From an uncultured Clostridia bacterium (lineage in GTDB: Bacteria > Bacillota > Clostridia > Christensenellales > UBA1242): a DNA stretch of 64,000 nt. Shown here piece by piece: positions 44,601 to 54,000 of the stretch. The notes under the pieces are model-generated. The model searched no databases. It was not told where the DNA came from and worked only from the letters and a program-made list of their open reading frames with translations. The position numbers were made by a program, and so were the translations under genes. The stretch covers positions 62,001 through 126,000 of the forward strand of contig CALWRJ010000016.1 of the NCBI GenBank assembly GCA_944383915.1, in the 5' to 3' direction. Position 1 is the first letter of the stretch, and each line of letters begins with the position of its first letter.

Positions 44601-45111
44601 ATATAGTAACACAGGCGGTCAAGCGAGCAAAGCCACCCCTGCTGGTGCAGTGGCGAAATTTGCGGATTCGGGCAAAAAGACGAGCAAGAAAAATTTAGGG
44701 CTTATGGCTATGTCGTACCCTGATGTTTACGTTGCGCAAATTGCAATGGGCGCTAATATGAATCAAGCGCTTGTGGCAATTAAGGAAGCCTGCGAATATG
44801 ACGGCGTGTCACTAATTATTGCTTACTCAACTTGTATTAATCACGGAATAGATATGTCGCAAGGTATGCTTGTAATGCGTGAAGCGGTAAATTGCGGATA
44901 CTGGCATTTATTCCGTTACAGCCCTATCACTCGCAAACTTATTTTAGACTCCCCTAAACCAATGGGCGATTTTATCGAATTTGCTAAAAAAGAGCGCAGA
45001 TTTGCAAATCTATTTAAAAAGAATCCCGAACACGCAAACGCACTTCTTGAAAAGGCAAAAGAAGATAGCGAATTACTTCGTGCAAAACTAGAAAAACTCG
45101 CAGAAAATTAG
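41638..45111 (+). CDS. nifJ: Pyruvate:ferredoxin (flavodoxin) oxidoreductase
   Basis: The 1157-residue single-chain enzyme converts pyruvate and CoA to acetyl-CoA and CO2 with reduction of ferredoxin, a central step of anaerobic metabolism. The N-terminal domain begins at MKTITLDGNTACAMANY, with YPITPSSPMAE. Two 4Fe-4S clusters are bound by CIQCNMCSFVCP and CTGCGSCANVCP in the ferredoxin-like domain. The TPP domain has CAGCGETPY, ATGCSSIYGG and VYSNTGGQ. The length and domain order match clostridial homologues. It is richer in G and C than its neighbours and is the only gene of fermentation in the window. A T-rich bidirectional hairpin ends it. Confidence 0.97.
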   Translation: MKTITLDGNTACAMANYATNETAIIYPITPSSPMAEACDEWASAGKKNIYGTTMQVVEMQSEGGAAGAVHGSLLCGSLTTTFTASQGLLLMIPNMYKIAGELLPCVFNVAARTVATHALSIFGDHSDVMACRQTGFSMVCSRNVQECYDLSIISMMTALNSSLPVLHFFDGFRTSHEINKIEVLDDDEIATLIPRDKIAQFKARSLNPNTPKQYGTSQNPDVFFQNREASESYFQSVGVHFKKACFDYEKKTGRHYAPFSYYGAPDAQRIIVSMASSTETLERVIDEYNRDHNDKAGVIIVRLYRPFYADEFLSVLPKSTRTITVLDRTKEGGSAGEPLYLDVCAVLSEHGIKLPVLSGRYGLGGKDFTPACAMAVILNCIPNGKNHFTVGINDDMNGSSLALLEFSLKDSSTQCMFYGLGSDGTVSANKNSIKIIGELTPLYAQGFFVYDSKKSGSVTISHLRFGKNPITAPYEIEKADFIACHNERYIGKYDFLPKLKNNGTLLLNCSWTPDEIEQKLPANFKRELARRGIHLFIINAEGLAEKIGLRGRINTIMQSAFFRLTNIIPYEKAVVAMKNAAKKSYGKAGDAVVEQNYQAIDLGGQQIVEIKIPSSWQNEKNEITTTYSPNKNSFAKNIMAPIEKLQGDTLPVSAFNADGHIPTDTARYEKRGIAQQIPCWLKENCIQCNMCSFVCPHGAIKPILVDENENVPDSFECIKATAIEGKKFRIQISPLDCTGCGSCANVCPAREKALVMKDGDEQTKKEVENYQFAENIENPQVFNKYTIKGSQFAPQHFQFSGACAGCGETPYIKLATQLYGDKMVIANATGCSSIYGGSFPSCPYTIDSRGHGPAWANSLFEDNAEFGLGMRLALDAKKERIRQMLLDLSVQAPYLAGFIDEWNSASTLDDSERASIELVDAIEQNYNTASEKAQSIMKEILNQKADLNDKTVWIIGGDGWAYDIGYGGLDHILASGKNVNILVLDSQVYSNTGGQASKATPAGAVAKFADSGKKTSKKNLGLMAMSYPDVYVAQIAMGANMNQALVAIKEACEYDGVSLIIAYSTCINHGIDMSQGMLVMREAVNCGYWHLFRYSPITRKLILDSPKPMGDFIEFAKKERRFANLFKKNPEHANALLEKAKEDSELLRAKLEKLAEN

Positions 45112-45230
45112 CGCTGTGCTCTTCAGCTTCGCTCGAATTTTTAATTAGAAATTTTGAATTTTGAATTATTGCTGGGTATATTAATAATTTTATATAATAC
45201 CTTCCGCAATTTCTAATTACTAATTTATTA

Positions 45231-45262
45231 AAAAACTCACTTCGTTTGAAGTGAGATTTTTA
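45231..45262. terminator. Bidirectional terminator behind nifJ
   Basis: CTCACTTC and GAAGTGAG form an 8-bp stem with a GTTT loop, flanked by AAAAA on one side and ATTTTT on the other. It separates nifJ from the convergent BspA-type gene. The gap 45112-45341 holds nothing else recognised. Confidence 0.8.
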
Positions 45263-45341
45263 ATTAAATAGAAGTTTTTATTAATTAAAATAATTTAAAT
45301 TAATTGTTGTGGCGATATAAGTGGTTTTAAATTAACATATT

Positions 45342-47264
45342 CTATAATATATCAATATTACCACTGTCTGTTTGGTCGTTGTTATTTGAGTTTATCGGTT
45401 CAAAGCGGGCGATTATTATTTTATTTTGAATGGTGGAAAGGTTTAGGCGAATACTTAAATCTGTGCCGAGTAGGTTTTCGCCGTCATACCAACCAATGAA
45501 GCGGTAGCCTTCGTTTGCTTTGGCTATTAGGGTAGCTTGGGTGTTTGTACTGTCTAGCCCTACCATTCTTGCCTCACCGCCTATTGTGGAATTAACTGCG
45601 GTTGTATTCTCTAAGGTTGTGTTTAAAGTTGGGGTGTTGTTTGGGTTGGTGCTAAATACTGGCACTACCCACGCGCCTTGAGCTTGGGCTTGTGTTAGGG
45701 TTATTGTTTTATCTAGGACTGTGTTTCCGTTTTGAGTATACAATACCCCGTCTATAAACCAGCCGATTAGGTAATAGTTAGTATATGATATTGCGGTGTA
45801 TGTTACGCTTTCACTCGTGTGTTCTGCGCCTAGGTTATTTCCTGATACTCGTACTTCCCCACCACTTGTTGCGCTAGTATGAGCATATGCTCGTTTAAAA
45901 TATGCTACAATTGTTATGTTTTGGGTTATATTTGTGATAGTGTATGGGTTGGTATTTATGGGGTTATTTGTATCGTTGTTTAGGATGAAGTAATCAAACA
46001 TATACCCTGTATTTGCTGTGGAGGTTACTGTAAAATTTTCTCCATTATTTACTGTTCCACTTGCTGTTATTGTACCGTTTCCGTCTGTGCTGGTAGTGAT
46101 TGTGTATGAATCAATTTCAAATATTGCAGTACAATCTAAATCTTGCGATACATTAAAAGTCCAAGGGTTTGTAGTATTGTCCGCTTGCCCGTCTCCATTA
46201 GTGTCCCAACCAACAAAACGATAACCACTATTAGCGGTGGCTTGTAAGGTACAACTTGAACCACTACTATTATACCAGTTATCACCTATATTTGTAGCTG
46301 TACCGTAACTTGAATTATTTACCGCTACTGTAATTATATATTGTCTTGAACCAGAATAAGTAAAATTTGTGTTTGTAAATTTAGAACTATGATAATTAAG
46401 GGCATAATAATAACTTTTATAATCCTTAAAATGATATTTTACATTAGAGTTACCGTTTTTAAAAGCAGATGAACCTATGGATGATATTCTCGAGGTAATA
46501 TCGTTGTAAAAGTATACCGAGGTTAAACCGTCACAATATCGAAACGCACTACTTCCTATGCTGGTGACACTAGAAGGGATTGTTATTGAGGTTAAATCAT
46601 CACAAGCATAAAACACATTACTTCCTATGCTGGTGACACTATCGGGTATTGTTACTGAGGTTAAATTGGTACAATATCGAAACGCATAATTTCCTATGCT
46701 GGTGACACTATCGGGGATTTCTACCGAGGTTAAACTGGAACAAACATAAAACGCATAATTTCCTATGCTGGTGACACTATCAGGGATTGTTATCGAGGTT
46801 AAACGGGTACAACCATAAAACGCATAATCTCCTATGCTGGTGACACTAGAAGGGATTGTTATTGAGGTTAAATCACCACAATAATAAAACGCATTATTTC
46901 CTATGCTGGTAACACTGTCGGGAATTGTTACCGACTCTAAACTGGCACAATCACGAAACGCACTATCTCCTATACTGGTGACACTGTAAGTAACACCGCC
47001 ATATCTAACTGAACTAGGTATAGATGCTCTTGTTATGGTTGTGCTTGTTGTGTCGTCTACTTCTACTTCCCTAGGTGATTCTGATGTTATACTATATATT
47101 AAATTATCTACAGTAAACTCATCACCTACTGCTGCTCCGGCGGGCTGTCTGGTATCTTTTGATAGTGAAACGCCTAAAATTACACCACCTGTTATTAAAA
47201 CCAGAGTAATTATACAAAGCATTGTGTAGAATTTATATTTTGAAAATAGTCCTTTTATTGGCAC
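45342..47264 (-). CDS. BspA-type leucine-rich-repeat surface protein with InlB B-repeats
   Basis: The 640-residue protein has an N-terminal membrane anchor (about residues 12-34). Seven 23-residue LRR_5 repeats of the [23 protein letters not shown] type fill residues 95-255. At least four InlB B-type repeats follow, such as [10 protein letters not shown] and [12 protein letters not shown]. The C-terminal tail [13 protein letters not shown] closes it. BspA-like LRRs bind host or bacterial surfaces. It starts with GTG at 47264, with a perfect AAAGGAGG nearby. The N-terminal anchor and the tail are shared with the frameshifted gene at 35194-37306, so the two are paralogues with different cores. 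A hairpin and a C11 tract lie upstream. Confidence 0.9.
   Translation of the reverse strand: MPIKGLFSKYKFYTMLCIITLVLITGGVILGVSLSKDTRQPAGAAVGDEFTVDNLIYSITSESPREVEVDDTTSTTITRASIPSSVRYGGVTYSVTSIGDSAFRDCASLESVTIPDSVTSIGNNAFYYCGDLTSITIPSSVTSIGDYAFYGCTRLTSITIPDSVTSIGNYAFYVCSSLTSVEIPDSVTSIGNYAFRYCTNLTSVTIPDSVTSIGSNVFYACDDLTSITIPSSVTSIGSSAFRYCDGLTSVYFYNDITSRISSIGSSAFKNGNSNVKYHFKDYKSYYYALNYHSSKFTNTNFTYSGSRQYIITVAVNNSSYGTATNIGDNWYNSSGSSCTLQATANSGYRFVGWDTNGDGQADNTTNPWTFNVSQDLDCTAIFEIDSYTITTSTDGNGTITASGTVNNGENFTVTSTANTGYMFDYFILNNDTNNPINTNPYTITNITQNITIVAYFKRAYAHTSATSGGEVRVSGNNLGAEHTSESVTYTAISYTNYYLIGWFIDGVLYTQNGNTVLDKTITLTQAQAQGAWVVPVFSTNPNNTPTLNTTLENTTAVNSTIGGEARMVGLDSTNTQATLIAKANEGYRFIGWYDGENLLGTDLSIRLNLSTIQNKIIIARFEPINSNNNDQTDSGNIDIL
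46500..46982. repeat. Seven tandem 69-bp units encoding LRR_5 repeats
   Basis: The DNA period of 69 bp equals 23 codons. Units are 75-90 percent alike, with strong blocks reading GTCACCAGCATAGG on the minus strand. The similarity makes the tract able to gain or lose units by recombination. Confidence 0.9.
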
Positions 47265-47936
47265 CTAGATGCACCTCCTTTGGAAACGCAAAAAGGCGCA
47301 AGGGGTTGCGCTGAAAGTTTTTATTAAATTTTTGTTATGTTGGGGTGAGAAAAACTCTACATTTGAGGTGATGTATGGGAGTGGTAGATACTTTGCTTTT
47401 ACGGGGGTGTTTTGCGTAGAGACGTACACCTTGCTTACACCTATATTTTGCGTTTTAAAATAGCCTTTAAAATGCCTTAAAGCAAGTATTTTTGGGCTAT
47501 TTAAGCGCCCCCCCCCCCATCGAGTTTTGGGAAGGGGAAATTTGCAATTTTAACATATTTTGTTCCCCTTTTGCTTTACTATTTTATAGGAATAGTATAC
47601 TCGAAAACACTAAAATTACAAAACGAATTGACAGTATTTTATAAAAAAATGAAAAAATTTTATACTTTTTATCAATATTGCTTAAAAAGTTGTGTCTTTT
47701 TGAAAAGTTTAAATCTAAAAATAAAATAAATTCTGCCCCGCTACAATTCACAATGCCTAATTAGAGCGAAGCCAAAAGTGCCTACAAAAAGTCTTATATT
47801 AAATTACATAAAATTTTTAAGTTTAATAAATTTTTTTAAAAATATTAAAACTAGCCTATTATCTTGACTATTCTACAAAAATTATGATAACATTTTTACA
47901 ACTTAGAAGTTTTGCTTGATAAAAATTGGAGGAATA
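47265..47936. other. Intergenic region with C11 tract and leader elements
   Basis: This 670-bp gap has no convincing gene. It carries the SD of the BspA gene (47270-47279), the attenuator hairpin, a candidate minus-strand promoter (TTGCTT 47485-47480, TATTTT 47462-47457), a run of 11 C at 47508-47518 and the phosphotransferase promoter candidate near 47864-47893 (TTGACT, 18 bp, TAACAT). Nothing else was recognised. Confidence 0.6.
47290..47311 (-). terminator. Attenuator-type hairpin in the leader of the BspA-type gene
   Basis: On the minus strand GCGCAA-CCCC-TTGCGC is followed by CTTTTT. It lies between the likely promoter and the AAAGGAGG/GTG start at 47264-47279, only about 25 nt from the start, which is where a transcription attenuator would sit. 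Confidence 0.65.
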
Positions 47937-48851
47937 ATGGATAATATCGAAAATTTTTTAAAAAACAAGTATGGTTTTGATATAATCTCAATTACCGAAG
48001 CGCCTAGAGGGTTTTATGGGGAAACTTATATACTCAAAACGCGCGATAATACATATTTTGTAAAAATTGACTACACCCCTTGGCATAAAAATAAATACAA
48101 AAATAGTTTTAAGACGGTAGAGTTTTTTAATAAACTTAACTTTGACTTTGTTCCTAAAATTATTTTTACAATTGACAATAAAAGTTATACTAAATACAAC
48201 AATGGCATTTTAGGTGTTTTTGAGTACATAGAAGGCAAACATACAGATAATTATAAAATCGAATCGCTTTTTAGCAAATTAGTTGAAATATACAAATTAG
48301 ATGCTAATAAATTAAAAATAGAGAAAGAATATGTATCTCTCGCCACTCTTTATGAGTATGAAAAATTAAAAAACAATTTGAAAGAAACCACTCAAAGCGA
48401 TATTTTATCTATACTTAATAAAAATGAAAACTTTATTTCTCATAACAAAGAAAAGTTGTTACATTTTTACGACATTAACAAAAAAGAAAACAAAAACCTT
48501 TTCATAACGCATGGAGATGCTGGTGGCAATTGTATAATAAACGATGATAAATTTTATATAATTGACTGGGACGAAGTGAGTATTGCGCCTATTGAACGAG
48601 ACTTATGGTTTTTTATGCATAAAAAAGAACAAATAAAGGAAATTTTACAAACCTTTAAAAAGCATAATTTTTCTATACCATTAGATTATAATATGTTCGC
48701 CTATTACTGCTATAAATCATTTTTTAAATATATGTGTGAACATATAAACAACTGTATCTATGCAAAAGATATGACTAAGGCAAAAATTGAGTTTAGTAAA
48801 TATTTTAATTCGTGGATTATAGAGCAAATTAAATTTGCAGACACCTTATAA
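47937..48851 (+). CDS. Aminoglycoside phosphotransferase/choline kinase-like enzyme
   Basis: The 304-residue protein has the APH kinase-like catalytic loop LFITHGDAGGNCIINDDK near residue 195 (HGDxxxxN) and IIDWDEVSIAPIERDLWFF after it (the DxD metal-binding motif). The substrate may be a sugar, choline or an antibiotic; the sequence does not tell. GGAGG directly precedes the ATG at 47937, which is preferred over the upstream TTG at 47916. It lies alone between the BspA-type gene and the Ser-rich membrane protein gene. Confidence 0.8.
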   Translation: MDNIENFLKNKYGFDIISITEAPRGFYGETYILKTRDNTYFVKIDYTPWHKNKYKNSFKTVEFFNKLNFDFVPKIIFTIDNKSYTKYNNGILGVFEYIEGKHTDNYKIESLFSKLVEIYKLDANKLKIEKEYVSLATLYEYEKLKNNLKETTQSDILSILNKNENFISHNKEKLLHFYDINKKENKNLFITHGDAGGNCIINDDKFYIIDWDEVSIAPIERDLWFFMHKKEQIKEILQTFKKHNFSIPLDYNMFAYYCYKSFFKYMCEHINNCIYAKDMTKAKIEFSKYFNSWIIEQIKFADTL

Positions 48852-48888
48852 AAAATCTCGCCTTATAGTTAAAGCGAGATTTTTTAAA
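48851..48888. terminator. Bidirectional terminator after the phosphotransferase gene
   Basis: AAAAATCTCGC and GCGAGATTTTT pair in an 11-bp stem with a 12-nt loop. T-runs occur on both strands. Confidence 0.85.
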
Positions 48889-49224
48889 TTACATAACGAG
48901 TGGTACAATGATACCTGCAAGAATTACAAGAAGTAATACAAAGTACAATACTTTCCAAACTGTTTGTTTAGGACGCACATACTTCCATGCAAGATATGCT
49001 GAAATACCAACCATTATTGCAGTACCAATATTTTGCAATACCATAACAGCGGTAACTGATACACCGCACGCAGATAGAATCAAACCGACAAGGTAAAGAA
49101 TTGCAACTGCTGCAATTGTGTAGAAAGCGATTTTATTTAGTCCCCACATTGAAGACTTTTTGCTACTACTGCTGCTACTGCTACTTGAAGACTTTGAACT
49201 TGAGCTCTTTTTTGATTCAGCCAT
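48889..49224 (-). CDS. Small membrane protein with poly-Ser N-terminus
   Basis: The 111-residue protein has a 25-residue N-terminal tract of almost only Ser and Lys (residues 4-25), encoded by AGT/AGC codons. Three transmembrane helices follow (about 33-54, 60-78, 89-110). I do not recognise the family. The Ser/Lys tract could be flexible or modified, and its near-uniform codons can slip. GGAG before the ATG at 49224 supports the start. Confidence 0.6.
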   Translation of the reverse strand: MAESKKSSSSKSSSSSSSSSSKKSSMWGLNKIAFYTIAAVAILYLVGLILSACGVSVTAVMVLQNIGTAIMVGISAYLAWKYVRPKQTVWKVLYFVLLLVILAGIIVPLVM

Positions 49225-49346
49225 TTTGCTTCTCCTTTCATATTATTATAATTATATTGTACAACAATCGATAAAAAATGTAAATTGATTTAGTGTAAAA
49301 TTAAGGTAATTTTTAAAAAATTGACTTAAATTAACAATAAATAAAA

Positions 49347-50051
49347 CTAGGTGAAAATTTTTTTAAGTCTAACTTGCTCGCGAACGGTTTCGAGTGCTTT
49401 TTTCTCTAGCCTACTTATATAACTTCTTGAAATTCCCATTTTTTTAGCGACTTCGCGTTGCGTATATGCGATTTTACCACCTATTCCATAACGCAAGCAC
49501 AAAATTTTATATTCGCGATCAGACAAAGAATCGCGAATAATATTTATAAGTTTTTCGGTCAAAATGTTGTTTTCTACTAATTCCATAACATCGTGGTCTA
49601 TATCGCAAACAACATCCGCAAGCATAATTTCATTACCATCTTTTTCTGTGCCTATAGTTTCCTCCAAAGAAATATTACTTTGATGTTTTTTATTTGCTCT
49701 AAAAAGCATTAGTATTTCGTTTTCGATACAACGAGCGGCATAAGTTGAAAGTTGTGCGCCTTTTTCTGGAGAATAACTATTAATTGCTTTGATTAGTCCA
49801 ATCGCGCCGACAGAAATTAAGTCATCTGCTTCTTTTGCGCTATTGCTGTACTTTTTCACTATATGAGCAACTAGTCTTAAATTATGCGATACAAGTATGC
49901 TTTTTGCCTCTTGATCTCCTTCCTTTAATCTTTTGATATAAATTTTTTCCTCTTCAGGAGATAAAGTCTTTGGAAAACTAGATGCGTGGTCGACATAAGA
50001 CGAGAATAACATTATCTTATTCATAAAAGTAACAAAAGTTTCTATAATCAA
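49347..50051 (-). CDS. sigK: Sporulation sigma factor SigK (pro-form), uninterrupted
   Basis: The 234-residue sigma-70 family protein matches SigK. It has an N-terminal hydrophobic pro-sequence-like stretch, FPKTLSPEEEKIYIKRLKEGD, HNLRLVAHIVKKYS (region 2.1) and DLISVGAIGLIKAINSY. TYAARCIENEILM belongs to region 2.4, and TQREVAKKMGISRSYISRLEKKAL is the region 4.2 helix-turn-helix. SigK directs late mother-cell genes such as coat genes. The start is TTG at 50051, with GGAGG 9 nt upstream. The gene is a single open frame, with no skin-type insertion. Processing to mature sigma-K would cut near residue 20. Confidence 0.95.
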   Translation of the reverse strand: MIIETFVTFMNKIMLFSSYVDHASSFPKTLSPEEEKIYIKRLKEGDQEAKSILVSHNLRLVAHIVKKYSNSAKEADDLISVGAIGLIKAINSYSPEKGAQLSTYAARCIENEILMLFRANKKHQSNISLEETIGTEKDGNEIMLADVVCDIDHDVMELVENNILTEKLINIIRDSLSDREYKILCLRYGIGGKIAYTQREVAKKMGISRSYISRLEKKALETVREQVRLKKIFT

Positions 50052-50088
50052 AAGCGCACACCTCCATACTTAATAAATAAATATATGA

Positions 50089-50100
50089 ACGCGCGCGCGT
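50089..50100. repeat. ACGCGCGCGCGT palindrome upstream of sigK
   Basis: A 12-bp alternating CG palindrome stands out in AT-rich flanks, between the TSUP gene end and the sigK SD. Such tracts can adopt Z-DNA; its effect here is unknown. Confidence 0.6.
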
Positions 50101-50116
50101 AAGATTGCTTGTCCAA

Positions 50117-50554
50117 TTAAAAATCTTTATTCCTTGGCGGATATAAATTGTGCTTTATAATCGGCTTGTTTATTTTCTTTTTATTATTTATACTTGTGTG
50201 AATGGCTTGGTACAATTCAAATAAGCCTATTAAAATTAAGAATATACCAAAAAGCAATGCAAGAGTTTCGCTTTTAATCCTTCCCACCAACAAAGCCGCT
50301 CCTACAGCGGTTGCAATTGCTGGTAAAATTATTATGCCGAAAACTTTGTAGTCTAACAATTTATTTTTAGCGTGAATGAAAACAGCAATTAGTCCTGTTG
50401 GAATAAAGACAAGCAAGTTAAGCGCTTGTGCGGAATGTTGGTCCACGCCTAAAAACATTGTTAAAATTGGTATTAAAAGTGTACCACCACCCATTCCCAT
50501 ACCACCGACTAGCCCGCCAAAAAGACCTGCAAGTGCAAGCAAATACCACGCCAT
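50117..50554 (-). CDS. TauE/SafE-family permease, half-size (A)
   Basis: The 145-residue protein has about four membrane helices, beginning LLALAGLFGGLVGGMGMGGGTLLIP with the glycine-rich TSUP signature. TSUP members carry sulfite, sulfonates or organic acids. At half the usual 250-residue length it should pair with the neighbouring half (50565-50927), which shares the GG(M/F)FGGGGG motif. The two genes are 10 nt apart. Substrate is unknown. Confidence 0.85.
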   Translation of the reverse strand: MAWYLLALAGLFGGLVGGMGMGGGTLLIPILTMFLGVDQHSAQALNLLVFIPTGLIAVFIHAKNKLLDYKVFGIIILPAIATAVGAALLVGRIKSETLALLFGIFLILIGLFELYQAIHTSINNKKKINKPIIKHNLYPPRNKDF

Positions 50555-50564
50555 AATAACCTCC

Positions 50565-50927
50565 TTAAATTAACATTTTTATTCCTGCTGCAATTACAAC
50601 TAGCGCAAAAATATATTGAAGCACATTATTAGATAATTTTTTAAGTAAATACGCGCCAACAATCCCACCAATTACAGAGCCGATAGCAACATTTAGCACC
50701 ATATCCCATTCGACAAAACCACTTGAATAATATACTATTGCGCTGGCAATACTTATAGGGAGCATAATGAGTATGGCTGTTGCTTGCGCATTTTTGTTTT
50801 TTAAACCTAGCAATAAAAGTGCCGTCACGCAAATCATTCCACCCCCACCACCAAAAAATCCATTAATAACACCTATAAAGACTCCAGCAAGCACTAGACC
50901 GCATACTTTCTTTGCTGTCATAATCAT
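50565..50927 (-). CDS. TauE/SafE-family permease, half-size (B)
   Basis: The 120-residue protein has a GVINGFFGGGGGMICV motif in its first helix, followed by about three more helices. It is the first gene of the pair, and the second (50117-50554) follows on the same strand. GGGGTG precedes the ATG at 50927. The family function is sulfur-compound export or import; here two half-genes probably assemble as a dimer. Confidence 0.85.
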   Translation of the reverse strand: MIMTAKKVCGLVLAGVFIGVINGFFGGGGGMICVTALLLLGLKNKNAQATAILIMLPISIASAIVYYSSGFVEWDMVLNVAIGSVIGGIVGAYLLKKLSNNVLQYIFALVVIAAGIKMLI

Positions 50928-50985
50928 TTCACCCCAAAACTTTACAATTATCGCATTTTATATGCTAAAAAATGCGCTGAAAAAC

Positions 50986-51014
50986 TTGCTTTTATTTAAG
51001 TAATGATATATAAT
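50986..51014 (+). promoter_or_regulatory. Promoter of the 1080-residue surface protein gene
   Basis: TTGCTT (50986-50991), 17 bp, TATAAT (51009-51014), with AAGGT before the ATG at 51073. Confidence 0.75.
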
Positions 51015-51072
51015 AGGTTGTATATTATGCGCTAAAATTATGCGCGCTAATTCTATCTAAAAGGTAATAATC

Positions 51073-54000
51073 ATGACTAAACATTTTTCAATTAAAAGTA
51101 TTTTATTAGCAGTTATCTTGATTTTGAGTTTTTGTTTCTTGCAAAATGCTTGGTTGTTTGCGGGAATTATAGGTCAAAATCACACGAACGCTGTTGTAAA
51201 TGACACGACACAAGACGCAATTAATAGCATTGATGCAACTAGTAATTTAAGCAATAATAATTTTGCATCATCTACTGGTAGCACCTCTTACCCACGCACC
51301 CCATCGAGTTGGAGCGTTTGGGACGAGGATACGCTTATAACCCCTGAAACAAGTGGTTTAATAGACATTACAAGCGCTACTTACCAACTTTACAAAGATG
51401 ATTATGGATTAAACAACTTCGCTCAACAACCACCTATTAGACAAGGTGTTAGTGAGCAAATGGTTTTGTTAATAAATAGTGGTAATAGCGGAAATGAATC
51501 AACATCATTAAACTACGGATATAAAAATGATTCTGATATAACTTTGGAAGCAAATAGTTTCTATTCTATCAGCCTATATGTTTATACTTCAAGCAATGCT
51601 CACGCAAGCGTGTATTTGACAGGCGATGATGTTGAGAGTTTAGACAGCGCTAAAATCGTAGGTATTAACACTCTTGACACTTGGCAACAAGTTACTTTCT
51701 ATATTGAGACAGGCACAGATGCATCGTCATCAGTTGGACTTGAATTATTCCTTGGAGAAAAAGGTTCACAAGGCGGTAGTGCTGGATTTGTACTATTTGA
51801 CAATGTAAGCATTACTCGTTACTCAGGTGATTCTTTTGAAAAAGTAAAAGATACAGGCAGGTACTTCTCATCTGTTTCTCTTGCTCCAAGTTACATTACA
51901 GAGCGTGATGGTTTCGTTACAAATGGTAATTTTGTTGAAAGCCTTACAAATGGCTGGAACCAGGAAACTTCTCAAAACTCTGTTACTCAATATGTAGCAG
52001 ACTTTAACCGAACATTTACAATTAATGACGACCAAGTTATAATTGGTACTAACCAACGCGGTGATACAACAGGAGTTCTCCTTACCACTGAAAATGGTTA
52101 TAACGCAATAAAATCAGACGATATTGAAATAAAAAGACACGGACTTTACCGCATAACTTTCTGGGCTAAAGGCGAACTTGAAAGCGGAAATATAAACTTT
52201 GTTATGTCGGGCAACCTTCCAGACGAAACAGTTTTAGAGGAAACCGAACAAAGTCAAACTATTTCGACAATTGCTACAAATACCCAAGCAATAAACAACA
52301 ATTGGGCAATGTACACTTTTTATGTTGAAGGTAACCCATTATTTGATTGCACAGTAAATTTAACATTAGGAATTGGTACTGAATCAGCATCTGCAACTGG
52401 TTACATCGCTATTGCAGGCATTCAAAGTGAAAAAGTTACAACTGCTCAAAAAGACGATGCAACAAGCACAAATGGCAACACTGCAACTTTAAGTATGTAC
52501 AACACTGCAACTCTAACCTTTGCTAATGGTACTTTTAACTTAATTAATGTTGACGAAAGTATGCGTGCCCCCTATGCCCCACAAAACTGGACTGCATTAA
52601 ATGAAAATAACACGACAAGTGGTGTTGTAAACATTAGTTCGGTAAACTGGGCTCAAACAGGTTTAGGATTCGCCCGCCCTGCAAAGCCTAATGGCGATTA
52701 TTCGGACAATGTTTTAATGATTAGAAATGAAACTTTGTCATATCAAGGTTATGACAGCGAAAGCGTAAGTTTGGATGCAGATGGATATGCTGAAATCACT
52801 TTCCAGGCATACACAACAAACTTAAATGCAAGCGGTAGAGCGTATGTAACAATTAAAAATACCGATGGCATTATTTTACACCAAGTTGAGATTAATAACA
52901 CAAATACTTGGAATGATTACACAATTTATTTACACAATTATTATGTGGCACAAGACATCGTAGCCGAACTTTCTCTTGGTACTGAAGACCAAAATGCAAG
53001 CGGACGAGCATACTTTGATAATGTTATTGTAAATACAAGTCTTACGGAAGATGCTTTTAATTCGGCAAATGAAAATTCTACCACTTTTGTAGTAGATTTG
53101 AGTTCTAACTCTTTAACAGCAAGCACAAATGGTACTCCTACCTATTGGACCTCAAATAGTACAGTTGACCCAAGCATTGCAAGCAGTGGTATTATGGATG
53201 TACGCGATTACGAAAATTACTTTATGGGACAACCTCTTGCACCAAGCGATGAGCAATACGATGTACTCTATATTGCAGCAACAGAACCAACTTATTACTA
53301 TTTAAACAGCAACCTTGTATACAACTTTACTTCTGGCACATATTACAAAGTTAGCGTGCTTGTAAGAACTGTAGACATTACTCCTGATGTCGATGGTGAG
53401 TATGATGAAAGTGGCAACCAAATCATTCACGGCGCTTCAATAGGTATAGATGGCATAGACAGTAGTTTTAGCGGAATCAACACAGCAAAAGAAATTGAAT
53501 ACTCTGCTAGCACTCCCCTAGCGCAAAAATTTGAAGATGATAAAAATGCTTGGGTTGAATACACAATGTATATCAACACTACAAGCGATGTAGAAGGAAT
53601 TATTCGTTTAGGACTTGGCTCATCTACAATGCCAACGACTGGTTATGTATTTTTTGCAAACTTAACAGTTGAAAGTATGACGGAGGATGAATACAATAGT
53701 GCTACTTCGACTCTCGATACCGAAAACTTGCCGAACAATATTGTTCTTGCAACAAATACAATCACAGATGAAGAAACAGACAGCACAGGCACTTACAACC
53801 CTATGGACTGGTTCGCTATCCCAACAATTATTATTGCTGTGGCTGTAATCGTTGCTGTAGTTGGTTTCTACATTAAGAAATTCTATCAATCTCGCCCCGC
53901 AAAGAAAACTATTGTTAATACAGATTATGATAGACTTCAAACTTTGTTAAAAGATGTGGACCGTAGAGAACGCAAATCAGCAATTAAGCACAAACTTGAT

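Noticed and set aside
46500..46982. Regular 69-bp repeats that might look like a CRISPR array
   Set aside because: The repeats are in frame and encode LRR_5 units; there are no unique spacers between conserved repeats.
47269..47463. A 64-codon plus-strand frame upstream of the BspA-type gene
   Set aside because: It lies antisense to the leader and SD of the GTG start, has no ribosome binding site and shows no family pattern.
49347..50051. Possible skin-type insertion in sigK
   Set aside because: The gene is a single intact frame across the site where known skin elements insert.
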